Below are positions 5,992 to 13,299 of a stretch of DNA of 16,628 nucleotides, piece after piece; within the stretch, counting starts at the first letter, position 1, and every line of letters begins with the position of its first letter. The translations under genes and the position numbers were made by a program. The stretch covers positions 1-16,628 of the forward strand of contig CAZYCC010000038.1 of assembly GCA_964645985.1 (NCBI GenBank), given 5' to 3'. The notes under the pieces were generated by a model that was given only the letters and a program-made list of their open reading frames with translations, was not told where the DNA came from and did not search any database. This DNA comes from CAZYCC01 sp964645985. GTDB lineage: Bacteria; Bacillota; Clostridia; Oscillospirales; CAG-272.

Positions 5992-7800
5992 ATGGCGGAA
6001 TTTTTAGACAGGGGGGAGCGGCGGACCTGCTATTGCGGGGATCTTCGCGAGAGCGACATCGGCCGCGAGGTCTGCCTGATGGGATGGGTCGGGCGGCAGC
6101 GCGACCTCGGCTCGCTCATTTTCATCGACCTGCGCGACCGCAGCGGCATTGTTCAGCTCGCCTTCGGCGAGGACACCCCCCGCGAGGTCTTCGATAAAGC
6201 GTTTACCTGCCGCGCGGAGTTTGTCCTCGCGGTGCACGGTACTGTGCGCCGGCGCGGCGGCGCGGTTAATCCCGCGCTTGCGACAGGGAGCATCGAGGTG
6301 GCGGTCTCGTCTCTGAAAATTCTCTCGGCGGCGCACACGCCCCCCATCGAGGTGTCCGACACGCGCCGCCCGAAGGAGGACGTGGCGCTGCGCTACCGCT
6401 ACATCGATCTGCGCCGCCCCGCTCTCCAGCGCAATCTTCGCGTCCGCCATGAAATCGCGCGCGCGGCGCGGGAATATTTTACTGAGCAAGGCTTCCTTGA
6501 AATCGAAACGCCGATGCTCATTAAGCCGACGCCCGAGGGCGCGCGCGACTATGTCGTCCCCTCGCGCCTGCACCCCGGAAGCCTCTACGCCCTGCCGCAG
6601 TCTCCGCAAATCTACAAGCAGCTGCTGATGGTCGCCGGGTTCGACCGGTATTTTCAGCTCGCGCGCTGTTTCCGCGATGAGGATCTGCGCGCCGACCGCC
6701 AACCGGAGTTCACCCAAATCGACATGGAAATGTCCTTCACGACCGAGGACGAGATTATGGAGGTCAACGAGGGGCTGGTCGCGCGGGTGTTCCGCGATGT
6801 TTTGGGAGTAGATCTGCCGCTGCCGCTGCCGCGCATGACCTACGCCGAGGCGATGGAGCGCTTCGGCACCGACAAGCCGGACACGCGCTTCGGCATGGAG
6901 CTGCAAGACTTATCCGATGTTGCGCGCGACTGCGGGTTCTCGGTCTTCGAGGAGGCGGTGAAAAGCGGCGGCAGCGTGCGCGCCATCGTCGCGAAGGGGG
7001 CGGCGGGAGAGCTTTCCCGAAAAGACCTCGACAAGCTGACCGAGCACGCGCGCGGCATTGGCGCGAGGGGTCTTGCCACCATTCGGCAAGCGCCCGGGAG
7101 CGAGACGCCGAACTGCTCTTTTTCCAAATTTTTGAAAGAGGGCGCGCTCGAGGCAATTCTCGGGGTTTTGGGCTTTGAGCGCGGGGACGTGGCGCTTCTC
7201 GTCGCCGACCGCACGCCGCTCGTGCTCTCGGTGCTTGGAAAATTGCGCGTACTGCTTGGCAAAAAATTATCTCTCGCGCCGGAGGGGGTCTACCGCTTCG
7301 TCTGGATTACCGAGTTCCCCTTCTTCGAGTGGAACGAGGAGACGCGCCACTGGGACGCGATGCACCATCCCTTCACGATGCCGCTTGAGGAGTGCCTACC
7401 GAGCCTTCGCAGCGACCCCGGCAGCGTGCGTGCGCGCTGCTATGACCTCGTCCTCAACGGCGTGGAGCTGCTCTCCGGCTCAATGCGTATTACCGATCCC
7501 GCCCTGCAGCAGACAATGTTCGAGGCGCTCGGGATGGGCGAGGAGGAGATCGAGGCGAAGTTCGGCTTCCTCGTTGAGGCGTACAAGTACGGCGCTCCGC
7601 CGCACGGCGGGGCCGCGATGGGGCTCGACCGCCTCGCGATGCTCCTCACCGGCGCGGAGTCGCTGCGCGATGTCGTCGCCTTCCCCAAGGTGCAAAACGC
7701 GAGCGAGCCGATGAGCGGCTGCCCCGCCCCCGCGGACGAGAGTGCCCTCTCCGAGCTGGGTCTTCGCCGGGAGGAGCGGCAGAGCGAGAAAAGAGAGTGA
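5992..7800 (+). CDS. aspS: Aspartyl-tRNA synthetase, bacterial type
   Basis: Cytoplasmic class II synthetase of 602 residues (E. coli 590) that charges tRNA-Asp. The N-terminal OB-fold anticodon domain includes GWVGRQRDLGSLIF at 31-44. The catalytic core has motif 2 FRDEDLRADRQPEFTQ (227-242) and motif 3 GAAMGLDRLAM (540-550). The segment between about 290 and 420 fits the bacterial GAD insertion domain. Leu39, in RDLG, stands where discriminating AspRSs carry Leu and non-discriminating ones usually His. This suggests the enzyme charges only tRNA-Asp, an inference from one position. The start is the ATG at 5992, where homology begins. It lacks a Shine-Dalgarno sequence and follows a pyrimidine tract (5972-5991). 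A short charged tail extends past the usual C-terminus, and a strong terminator follows. Confidence 0.97.
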   Translation: MAEFLDRGERRTCYCGDLRESDIGREVCLMGWVGRQRDLGSLIFIDLRDRSGIVQLAFGEDTPREVFDKAFTCRAEFVLAVHGTVRRRGGAVNPALATGSIEVAVSSLKILSAAHTPPIEVSDTRRPKEDVALRYRYIDLRRPALQRNLRVRHEIARAAREYFTEQGFLEIETPMLIKPTPEGARDYVVPSRLHPGSLYALPQSPQIYKQLLMVAGFDRYFQLARCFRDEDLRADRQPEFTQIDMEMSFTTEDEIMEVNEGLVARVFRDVLGVDLPLPLPRMTYAEAMERFGTDKPDTRFGMELQDLSDVARDCGFSVFEEAVKSGGSVRAIVAKGAAGELSRKDLDKLTEHARGIGARGLATIRQAPGSETPNCSFSKFLKEGALEAILGVLGFERGDVALLVADRTPLVLSVLGKLRVLLGKKLSLAPEGVYRFVWITEFPFFEWNEETRHWDAMHHPFTMPLEECLPSLRSDPGSVRARCYDLVLNGVELLSGSMRITDPALQQTMFEALGMGEEEIEAKFGFLVEAYKYGAPPHGGAAMGLDRLAMLLTGAESLRDVVAFPKVQNASEPMSGCPAPADESALSELGLRREERQSEKRE

Positions 7801-7853
7801 AAGCGCAAAAGGGGGCGAGGCGCGCTGCCGGGGGAGCGCGAGGGGACATACGA

Positions 7854-7882
7854 AAAGACCCACCCCCTCGGGGTGGGTCTTT
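7854..7882. terminator. Terminator after aspS
   Basis: A perfect 13-bp stem AAAGACCCACCCC/GGGGTGGGTCTTT (7854-7866 with 7870-7882) has a 3-base loop. The T run is only the three bases of the stem on the plus strand, with TTTT on the minus strand. The stem begins 53 bases after the aspS stop. Confidence 0.85.
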
Positions 7883-7944
7883 GAGGAAAAGGGAGCGGCG
7901 GGGCGCGGGAGGGGGCGCTAACCTCGTCTTTCCTTGCGCGTCGG

Positions 7945-8008
7945 AGCGGCAGCTCGATGCGCCTGTCGGCGTGATGTGCGATTTTTATGAGACCGAGCTG
8001 CCGCTTTT
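7945..8008 (+). repeat. Long-armed hairpin with T-rich tail
   Basis: AGCGGCAGCTCG (7945-7956) and CGAGCTGCCGCT (7994-8005) are exact reverse complements separated by 37 bases. The insert can form a small CGCC/GGCG hairpin. TTT follows, then CGCTTTT. It may be a terminator with a long loop or part of a structured RNA. Confidence 0.5.
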
Positions 8009-8330
8009 CGCTTTTGGGGAGTGTTCATTTCCTCAAAGCCGCCGGAAATCCCCTCTCCTCCGGCTCATCTCCGGGTGACTGCGGAAAAGCGCCGCCCTCC
8101 CGATATTCCCGCGCAAGCGAAATGCCGCGGCGCGCTTCCCCGCGCGTGACAAGGCAGCGCAAAAATTCCGCAGGCGATTCTCCGGGGGCAGCCCGTGCAG
8201 GCGAGGAGCGTGTCCGAGAGGGCGGACGCTACCTGCGGCGGGAGCGCCCGCGCCGCGCCTCACGCGATTGCTCCGCACAAGTTCTCACCTATTTTCTGTT
8301 TCGCGGGAATAGACGGCGACCCGCCCTCCC

Positions 8331-8337
8331 GAGGTGA
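8331..8337 (+). promoter_or_regulatory. Strong ribosome-binding site of the decarboxylase gene
   Basis: GAGGTGA is an extended match to the 16S rRNA tail and the best Shine-Dalgarno in the window. It stands just before the ATG at 8341 and settles that start. Confidence 0.8.
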
Positions 8338-8340
8338 CCC

Positions 8341-9645
8341 ATGCAGACCCCGATTTTCGACTTTCTGCGGCGCTTTGCCGCGCGCGACCCCGCGCGATTT
8401 TGTATGCCGGGGCACAAGGGGCGCGGAGCCCTTGGCATTGAGGCGCTGGATCTGACCGAGGTGGCGGGCGCCGATTGCCTCTCGCGCGCGAGCGGGATTA
8501 TCGCCGAGAGCGAGGAGAACGCCTCGTCGCTCTTCGGCTGCCCAACGCTCTACTCGACCGAAGGGTCCTCGCACGCGCTGCGCGCGATGTGCGCGCTCGC
8601 GCTCGGCGACAAGCTCGCGCCGGGGAGAGAACGCCCGCGCATCGCGGTGATAGGGGAGCCGCACCGCTCTCTGCTTGACGCGGCGGTGCTGCTCGATTTC
8701 GCCCTCCTGCGCGCGCCCGCCTCCCATGAGAGTTTGCCGCGCTTCCTCACGGCGCTGCCCTCGCCGCCCGACGCGCTCTTTCTCACCACCCCCGATTATC
8801 GCGGGAGAATGCCGAATCTCCCGGCGATCGCGCGGGTCTGCCACGCGAGGGGGATCCCGCTGCTCGCCGACGGGGCGCACGCGGCGGCGCTGCGATTTCT
8901 GCCCGAGAGCCTCCACCCCATCGACCTCGGCGCCGATTTCTGCTGCGCCTCGGCGCACAAGACCCTCTCCGCCCTCACGCCCGGCGCCTACCTTCACCTC
9001 GCGCCGCGCCACGCGAGCCTTCGCGAGGCGGCGCGCGAGGCGCTCGCGCTCTTTGGCACGACCAGCCCCTCCTACCTCGTCCTCGCCTCGCTTGATCTTG
9101 CCAATCGCGAGATGCCGGCCCTGCGGGAAACTCTGCCTCCGCTTGCCGCGCGCCTTTCCGCCCTGCGGGAGGAGCTCACGGCGAGGGGCATTGCCTCCTC
9201 AGGGCAGGATCCTCTGCGCCTTGTCATTGAGGCGCGGCCACTCGGCTATGAGGGCGAGGCGCTCGCCGATTTTCTGCGCGAGCGCGGCGTTGAGCCGGAC
9301 TTTGCTGACCGCGGCGCCGTCGTGCTGATGGCGACCCCGCACAACCGCTCGGAGGATTTCGCGCGGCTGCGCGAAGCGCTCCTTTCTCTACCGCGCCGCG
9401 ATCCGCTGCCCCCGCCCCCGCCGCTGCCTTCGCCCGCCCTCGCGGTTCTCACGCCGCGCGAGGCGTATTTTGCCCCGCGAGAGGTTCTCCCGCTCGCGCG
9501 GTGCGCCGGGCGCGTCCTCGCGCGCGCGAGCGCCGCCTGCCCTCCCGCGACCCCGCTACTCTTCCCCGGCGAGCGCATCTCCCCCGCCGCTCTCCCGCGC
9601 CTTGCCTACGAGCGCATAGAGGAATGCAGCGTGGTAAAAGAATAA
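8341..9645 (+). CDS. Orn/Lys/Arg decarboxylase-family PLP protein, shortened
   Basis: PLP-dependent fold-type I protein of 434 residues from the family that decarboxylates arginine, lysine or ornithine. Close Gram-positive relatives are usually nearer 470-490 residues. The family start FCMPGHKGR lies at 20-28, the substrate/PLP segment YSTEGSSHALRA near 76-87, and the Schiff-base lysine is Lys207 in SAHKTLSALTPGA. The PLP-contact segment reads LLADGAHAAAL (Asp177, His180). Relatives normally read VDEAHGAH there, so the Asp and first His are kept but the Glu and second His are not. After about residue 360 there is a Pro-rich linker (several PPP), then a short C-terminal domain. Substrate cannot be assigned, and the altered motif leaves activity uncertain. 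It has a strong ribosome-binding site and a following terminator, so it looks like a single-gene unit. Confidence 0.85.
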   Translation: MQTPIFDFLRRFAARDPARFCMPGHKGRGALGIEALDLTEVAGADCLSRASGIIAESEENASSLFGCPTLYSTEGSSHALRAMCALALGDKLAPGRERPRIAVIGEPHRSLLDAAVLLDFALLRAPASHESLPRFLTALPSPPDALFLTTPDYRGRMPNLPAIARVCHARGIPLLADGAHAAALRFLPESLHPIDLGADFCCASAHKTLSALTPGAYLHLAPRHASLREAAREALALFGTTSPSYLVLASLDLANREMPALRETLPPLAARLSALREELTARGIASSGQDPLRLVIEARPLGYEGEALADFLRERGVEPDFADRGAVVLMATPHNRSEDFARLREALLSLPRRDPLPPPPPLPSPALAVLTPREAYFAPREVLPLARCAGRVLARASAACPPATPLLFPGERISPAALPRLAYERIEECSVVKE

Positions 9646-9671
9646 CCCCCCTCGCTTTGCGAGGGGGGTTT
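9644..9671. terminator. Bidirectional terminator between the decarboxylase gene and larE
   Basis: A 12-bp stem (9644-9655 with 9659-9670) with loop TTT contains six G-C pairs in a row and uses the last two bases of the stop codon. A T-rich tract follows on the plus strand, and TTATTCTTTT on the minus strand. It serves both converging genes. Confidence 0.9.
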
Positions 9672-9705
9672 GCTGTATTTCTCTTTTTCCCCGGAATGAG
9701 GCGCC

Positions 9706-10545
9706 CTATCCCCCGCCCTCGCGCTCTTTCTCGGTTAGAGTGCGGTTCATGCTGCCGGTGACGTAGCCCTCGAGGTCGAGCGTGACGTAGGCGAAGCCGA
9801 GCGCGCGCAGATATGCCGCCGCGCGAGAGCGTGAGGCAGGGTCGGAAAGGCGCGGGATGTCCTGCGGCAGCAGTTCCACGCGCGCGAGGTCGCCGTGGAC
9901 GCGCACGCGGCACTGCGAAAAGCCCTCGGCGCGCAAAAAATCCTCGGCGCGCTCGACCATGGATAGGCGCTCGCGCGTAATCGGCTCGCCATAGGCGAAG
10001 CGCGAGGCAAGGCAAGCGGCGGAGGGTTTCTCGGCGCTCGGCAGCCCGAGCTGCCGCGAGAGCGCGCGTACGTCCGCCTTTGTAAAGCCCGCCTCGCGAA
10101 GCGGCGATCGCACCCCGAGCTCCGCTATCGCGCGAAGCCCGGGGCGATAATCGCGAAGGTCATCGAGGTTGGACCCTTCGATGACGGTAGCAATATTTTT
10201 CGCGTGAGCGAGCTGCAGGATTTTCGTGAACAGGTCTTTTTTACAGAGATAGCACCGATTCGGCGGGTTCTCGCAAAATCCCGGGATGTCCAGCTCATCG
10301 GACTCAAGCTCGAACTGCGCAATGCCCTCGCGATGGCAAAAAGCTGCCGCCTCCTCGCGCTCCCGCGCGGGGAAGGAACAAGACAAAGCGGTAACGGCGA
10401 TCGCGCGCTCTGCGAGCAGGTCGTGCGCCATTTTCAAAAGCAGCGTTGAGTCGACACCGCCCGAGAACGCGACCGCGACGCTCCCGCAGGAGCGCAAAAT
10501 TTCCTCCAGCGCGGATTTCTTTTGCGCGAGGTTCTCGTTCATCAT
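9706..10545 (-). CDS. larE: LarE, sulfur transferase for nickel-pincer cofactor synthesis
   Basis: Cytoplasmic ATP-dependent enzyme of 279 residues (L. plantarum LarE 276). It adenylylates the dicarboxylated pyridinium nucleotide made by LarB and converts its carboxylates to thiocarboxylates. The PP-loop SGGVDS is at 28-33. Conserved GSNLDDLRDYRPGLRA is at 124-139, and KPSAACLASR at 173-182 contains Cys178, matching the sacrificial Cys176 of L. plantarum LarE. A CYLC pair (Cys98, Cys101) raises the possibility of the iron-sulfur-dependent LarE type that uses three cysteines; this is unproven. Two ATGs stand in tandem (10545 and 10542). GGTGA four bases before the first favours it. A 189-base gap with an AT-rich leader separates it from larC, and it converges on the decarboxylase gene. 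Confidence 0.95.
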   Translation of the reverse strand: MMNENLAQKKSALEEILRSCGSVAVAFSGGVDSTLLLKMAHDLLAERAIAVTALSCSFPAREREEAAAFCHREGIAQFELESDELDIPGFCENPPNRCYLCKKDLFTKILQLAHAKNIATVIEGSNLDDLRDYRPGLRAIAELGVRSPLREAGFTKADVRALSRQLGLPSAEKPSAACLASRFAYGEPITRERLSMVERAEDFLRAEGFSQCRVRVHGDLARVELLPQDIPRLSDPASRSRAAAYLRALGFAYVTLDLEGYVTGSMNRTLTEKEREGGG

Positions 10546-10734
10546 TATTTCACCGAAATAGAAAATTTCCGAAAATCGTTTGTGCTGCGGCTCAGTAAAT
10601 GAGCATCATCGCCCCTTTACAGTATAATTCACGAATAGTTACAATATTTTCTCTCAAACCCTCTTGACAGGTGCAGGCCAACTCTACGATAAGCGAAAAA
10701 TCGCGTGATTCATTGGATAACATTTACGATAGGT

Positions 10735-12195
10735 TCATATTTTCTCGATATACTCCCGCACAATGTTTTCCGCCTCGGAAAGCGACAGGTTGTTCTCCCG
10801 CGCGGCGCGCGAAAGGTCCTCATACTCTACTTTTCGCCGCACGACACCGAGCGCGGGATCGGAGGAAATTTTGACGCGCACCTCGCCGAGAGGCGTCGCG
10901 ACAGTCTCGACGCGGCGCGCGAGCGTATAGCGCGTAAAAGATCGCTCGCGCACGCCGAGCGTCGGCGTTTCGCGCAAGAAGACAGCGCGCAGCCGCGCCC
11001 TCTCGCTCGCGTCGTCTTGGCAGAGCGCGGTCAGAAGAACGCCGGGGCGCGACTTTTTCATTCCGATCGGCGTGGTATAGACATCGAGCGCGCCCTCCTC
11101 AAAAAGACGCTCCGCGGCGTGCGAAATCTGCTCGGGCGTCGCGTCATCGAGGTTGCAGGAGAGTTCACAGATCTGCTCGATGGTCTCGCCACAGTTCAAA
11201 TCAGGCCTCCCTTCCCCCCATTTTGAACCGAGGATCGCGCGCACGCAGTTGGCGCGAGGGAAGTCCCGTTTTCCCATTCCGTACCCAACGCCGGAGGGGA
11301 CAATCGGCGGCATTTCGCCGAAGGATGTCACACTTTTTCGCAAAAGTGCGGCGCCGGTCGGGGTGCACATCTCCCCCTCAAGCTCGCCCGCGTAAATGGG
11401 TATCCCACGCAGAAGCAGGGTAGTCGCCGGGGCGGGAACCGGCAGAGTGCCGTGCGCGCAGGCGACGCTGCCGCTGCCGACGCGCACCGGGGAGCAGATC
11501 ACCTCATCCGGCGAGAGCAGTCGCAGCGCCCAGAGAACCGCCGTAATATCGGTAAGCGCGTCAAGCGCGCCGACCTCGTGAAAATGCACCTCCTCGACCG
11601 GCTGCCCATGCACCTCGCTCTCGGCCCGCGCAAGGGCGCGGTAGACCTCGCGCACATCCTCTTTGACCTCGCCCGGGGCGCGCATCGACGAAATCCACTC
11701 CTCCACGCGCGAGGGCGAGGCGTGCACGTGCACGTGCACGTGCACGTGCGTGTGCGCGTGGTTGTGCGAATTTGTGACATTCTCACTTGTCACTTTTTCG
11801 CTCACGCCCAATTGAGCGTCTCCCGCCGATGGGGTGGTTTCGCCGGGATTTTGCTGCGCGCACTCCTCGTGCGTGTGTGCGCAGCGATGTTCATTTTCCC
11901 CGGAGTGCCCGGGAGAAGTAACGCTTGCAGGCGTGGCGATATTCTCGCTTTGCGTGTGCGAATGACTGTGCTCGCGCGGCGCTTCGCCCTCCTGCTCACC
12001 GCCAACACGGACGACAAAGCGGCTCCCGACGATGCCGCAGCGCTCCGCGCGCTCAAGCGAAACGGAAACGCCCGGCAGCCCGAGCGCGTTCAGTTTCGCG
12101 AGAAACTCGCCGCGGTCGGGCAGCAGCTCAATTAGCGCCGCCGCGAGCATATCGCCAGCCGCGCCCATCCCGCAGTCAAGATAAAGAACCTTCAT
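10735..12195 (-). CDS. larC: LarC, nickel insertase, single-frame with long His-rich insert
   Basis: Cytoplasmic CTP-dependent cyclometallase of 486 residues that inserts nickel into the pincer nucleotide, the last step of NPN cofactor synthesis. The N-terminal part has MKVLYLDCGMGAAGDM, later VHFHEVGALDALTDI and HGTLPVPAPAT. The C-terminal half has CNLDDATPEQI and PIGMKKSRPG. L. plantarum larC is split into larC1/larC2 joined by frameshifting; here both halves are one continuous frame. Between residues 76 and 158 lies a low-complexity insert with 15 His and two Cys, including HSHSH, HRCAHTHEEC and HNHAHTHVHVHVHVH. Nickel binding or storage is likely. The protein is longer than usual mainly because of this insert. 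The ATG at 12195 has no Shine-Dalgarno. A 190-base gap separates it from larB. Confidence 0.95.
   Translation of the reverse strand: MKVLYLDCGMGAAGDMLAAALIELLPDRGEFLAKLNALGLPGVSVSLERAERCGIVGSRFVVRVGGEQEGEAPREHSHSHTQSENIATPASVTSPGHSGENEHRCAHTHEECAQQNPGETTPSAGDAQLGVSEKVTSENVTNSHNHAHTHVHVHVHVHASPSRVEEWISSMRAPGEVKEDVREVYRALARAESEVHGQPVEEVHFHEVGALDALTDITAVLWALRLLSPDEVICSPVRVGSGSVACAHGTLPVPAPATTLLLRGIPIYAGELEGEMCTPTGAALLRKSVTSFGEMPPIVPSGVGYGMGKRDFPRANCVRAILGSKWGEGRPDLNCGETIEQICELSCNLDDATPEQISHAAERLFEEGALDVYTTPIGMKKSRPGVLLTALCQDDASERARLRAVFLRETPTLGVRERSFTRYTLARRVETVATPLGEVRVKISSDPALGVVRRKVEYEDLSRAARENNLSLSEAENIVREYIEKI
11721..11760. repeat. CGTGCA hexanucleotide tandem repeat inside larC
   Basis: Four exact CGTGCA units (11721-11744) continue as degenerate units to about 11760. 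On the coding strand they read alternating GTG and CAC/CAT-type codons, giving the Val-His ladder of LarC. The unit is six bases, so gain or loss of units would keep the frame. Each junction is also the palindrome GTGCAC or CACGTG. Confidence 0.85.
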
Positions 12196-12216
12196 AAATC
12201 ACAAAGAATGACGAAA

Positions 12217-12232
12217 GTCGAAAATTTTCGGC
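12217..12232. promoter_or_regulatory. Near-perfect palindrome upstream of larC, candidate operator
   Basis: GTCGAAAATTTTCGGC has a perfect 12-base core CGAAAATTTTCG (12219-12230) and pairs at seven of eight arm positions. It begins 22 bases before the larC start codon and resembles the perfect palindrome at 2746-2759. It could bind a dimeric regulator or act at the RNA level; no evidence separates these. Confidence 0.4.
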
Positions 12233-12385
12233 AATGATCTTTGCGGCGAAATATCGCCCCGATGAGCGTCGCAAGTTCGGCGGTGAGAGTGCCGCGCCCT
12301 TCACCGTTGCGGAGTGCTCTGTTCGGTAACCCTTATTGTAAAAATTTTCGTAAACTGTTCCCGCGTATCTATGCAACAGAATCTC

Positions 12386-13165
12386 TTATTTATTGGGTGA
12401 AGTCTTCGGATGATTGATTCTGCTCGCGAGGACAGCGGCGCCGAATCCGTTGTCGATGTTGACGACGCCGACGCCGGCGGCGCAGGAGGAGAGCATCGCG
12501 AGCAGAGGCGTTAATCCGCCGAGGTTCGCGCCGTAGCCGACGCTCGTCGGCAGGGCAATCACCGGGCAGGCGGCGATGCCGCCGATGACGCTGGCGAGCG
12601 CGCCCTCCATCCCGGCGGCCGCGATGATGACGCTCGCCTGCCGCAGATCCTCTATGTGCGCGAGCAGGCGGTGCAGCCCCGCGACACCGACATCGAAGAG
12701 CTCCCGCACCTCGTTGCCGCAGAAGCGCGCGGTCAGCGCCGCCTCGCGCGCGACCGGAATGTCGGAGGTTCCCGCCGTGGCGATGAGGATGGTTCCCGCT
12801 CCGTCGGGCTGCGGCAGGGAGCCGGTGTAGGCGGCGCGCGCGAGCGGGTCGTAGGTAATGGGTAGCGGCGGATCGCCCTCGCAAACCTCGCGCGCCGCCG
12901 TGGGGCAGAGTCGCGTCACGAGCACCCGCTCCTGCCCGGCGATCGCCATTTCATCGAGGATGCCGCGAATCTGCGCGGGCGTTTTGCCCTCGCCGTAAAT
13001 CACCTCGGGCAGGCCCTGCCGCGCCGTGCGCGCGAGATCTATCTTCGCGTAGCCAAGATCGGCGCAGGACAATGCGCGCAGGCGCGCGAGCGCCTCGTCG
13101 GGGGGCAAGCTCCCGCTCTGCACCTCGCGCAGAATTTCGGCGGCAGGATCGCTATAATTTGGCAT
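12386..13165 (-). CDS. larB: LarB, NaAD carboxylase/hydrolase of nickel-pincer synthesis
   Basis: Cytoplasmic enzyme of 259 residues (L. plantarum LarB 246). It carboxylates the pyridine ring of nicotinic acid adenine dinucleotide with CO2 and releases AMP, the first step of NPN cofactor synthesis. The C-terminal half is PurE-like: AGTSDIPVA at 131-139, AAAGMEGALASVIGG at 182-196, ALPTSVGYG at 204-212, and SSCAAGVGVVNIDNGFGA from 226. Cys228 corresponds to the cysteine that covalently holds the substrate in L. plantarum LarB (Cys221). The N-terminal helical region (about 1-70) is normal for the family. It is the first lar gene after a consensus promoter (13271-13299), leaving a leader near 100 bases. 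No Shine-Dalgarno is visible before the ATG; the leader end is A-rich (CTAAAAATCACAA). Confidence 0.95.
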   Translation of the reverse strand: MPNYSDPAAEILREVQSGSLPPDEALARLRALSCADLGYAKIDLARTARQGLPEVIYGEGKTPAQIRGILDEMAIAGQERVLVTRLCPTAAREVCEGDPPLPITYDPLARAAYTGSLPQPDGAGTILIATAGTSDIPVAREAALTARFCGNEVRELFDVGVAGLHRLLAHIEDLRQASVIIAAAGMEGALASVIGGIAACPVIALPTSVGYGANLGGLTPLLAMLSSCAAGVGVVNIDNGFGAAVLASRINHPKTSPNK

Positions 13166-13270
13166 TTGTGATTTTTAGGTGAAAGGCTCGGAAATTTGAA
13201 GCGATGGCAATATTCACGGCGCGCCCGAGCGCGCACGAGTGAGTTCAACAATTCCTACTTTACAGATAGT

Positions 13271-13299
13271 ATTATAGCAAACCGCGCGCGCGCTGTCAA
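13271..13299 (-). promoter_or_regulatory. Consensus promoter of larB (and probably larB-larC-larE)
   Basis: Read on the minus strand: TTGACA (13299-13294), a 17-base spacer and TATAAT (13276-13271). Both boxes and the spacing are exact consensus. Predicted transcription start is near 13264. The spacer is a GC alternating run, unlike the AT-rich sequence that follows. Confidence 0.9.

Larger units (their letters stand above)
7883..8340. other. Gene-free stretch with inverted repeats before the decarboxylase gene
   Basis: No credible gene is present. It holds a 12-bp inverted repeat (7945-7956 with 7994-8005) followed by a T-rich tract, and a compound hairpin at 8197-8236: GCAGG/CCTGC outside, AGCG-TCCG/CGGACGCT inside with a two-base bulge. 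A GC hairpin with loop AGCG lies at 8238-8251. A weak promoter-like pair, TTGCTC (8268) and TATTTT (8290), has a 16-base spacer. Much of it is probably the leader or upstream control region of the decarboxylase gene. I found no recognised riboswitch core. Confidence 0.45.

Noticed and set aside
8260..9012. 250-codon minus-strand frame
   Set aside because: It is antisense to the start of the decarboxylase gene and its ribosome-binding site; the sense gene has clear family motifs.
10664..10690. TTGACA with TACGAT on the plus strand, pointing antisense into larC
   Set aside because: The spacer is only 15 bases and the -10 box matches four of six; no gene would be served.
11721..11760. Tandem repeat considered as a CRISPR or mobile-element repeat
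   Set aside because: The six-base units have no spacers and lie within an intact larC frame.
10735..12195. Programmed frameshift in larC as in L. plantarum
   Set aside because: Both conserved halves are in one uninterrupted frame, so no frameshift is needed.
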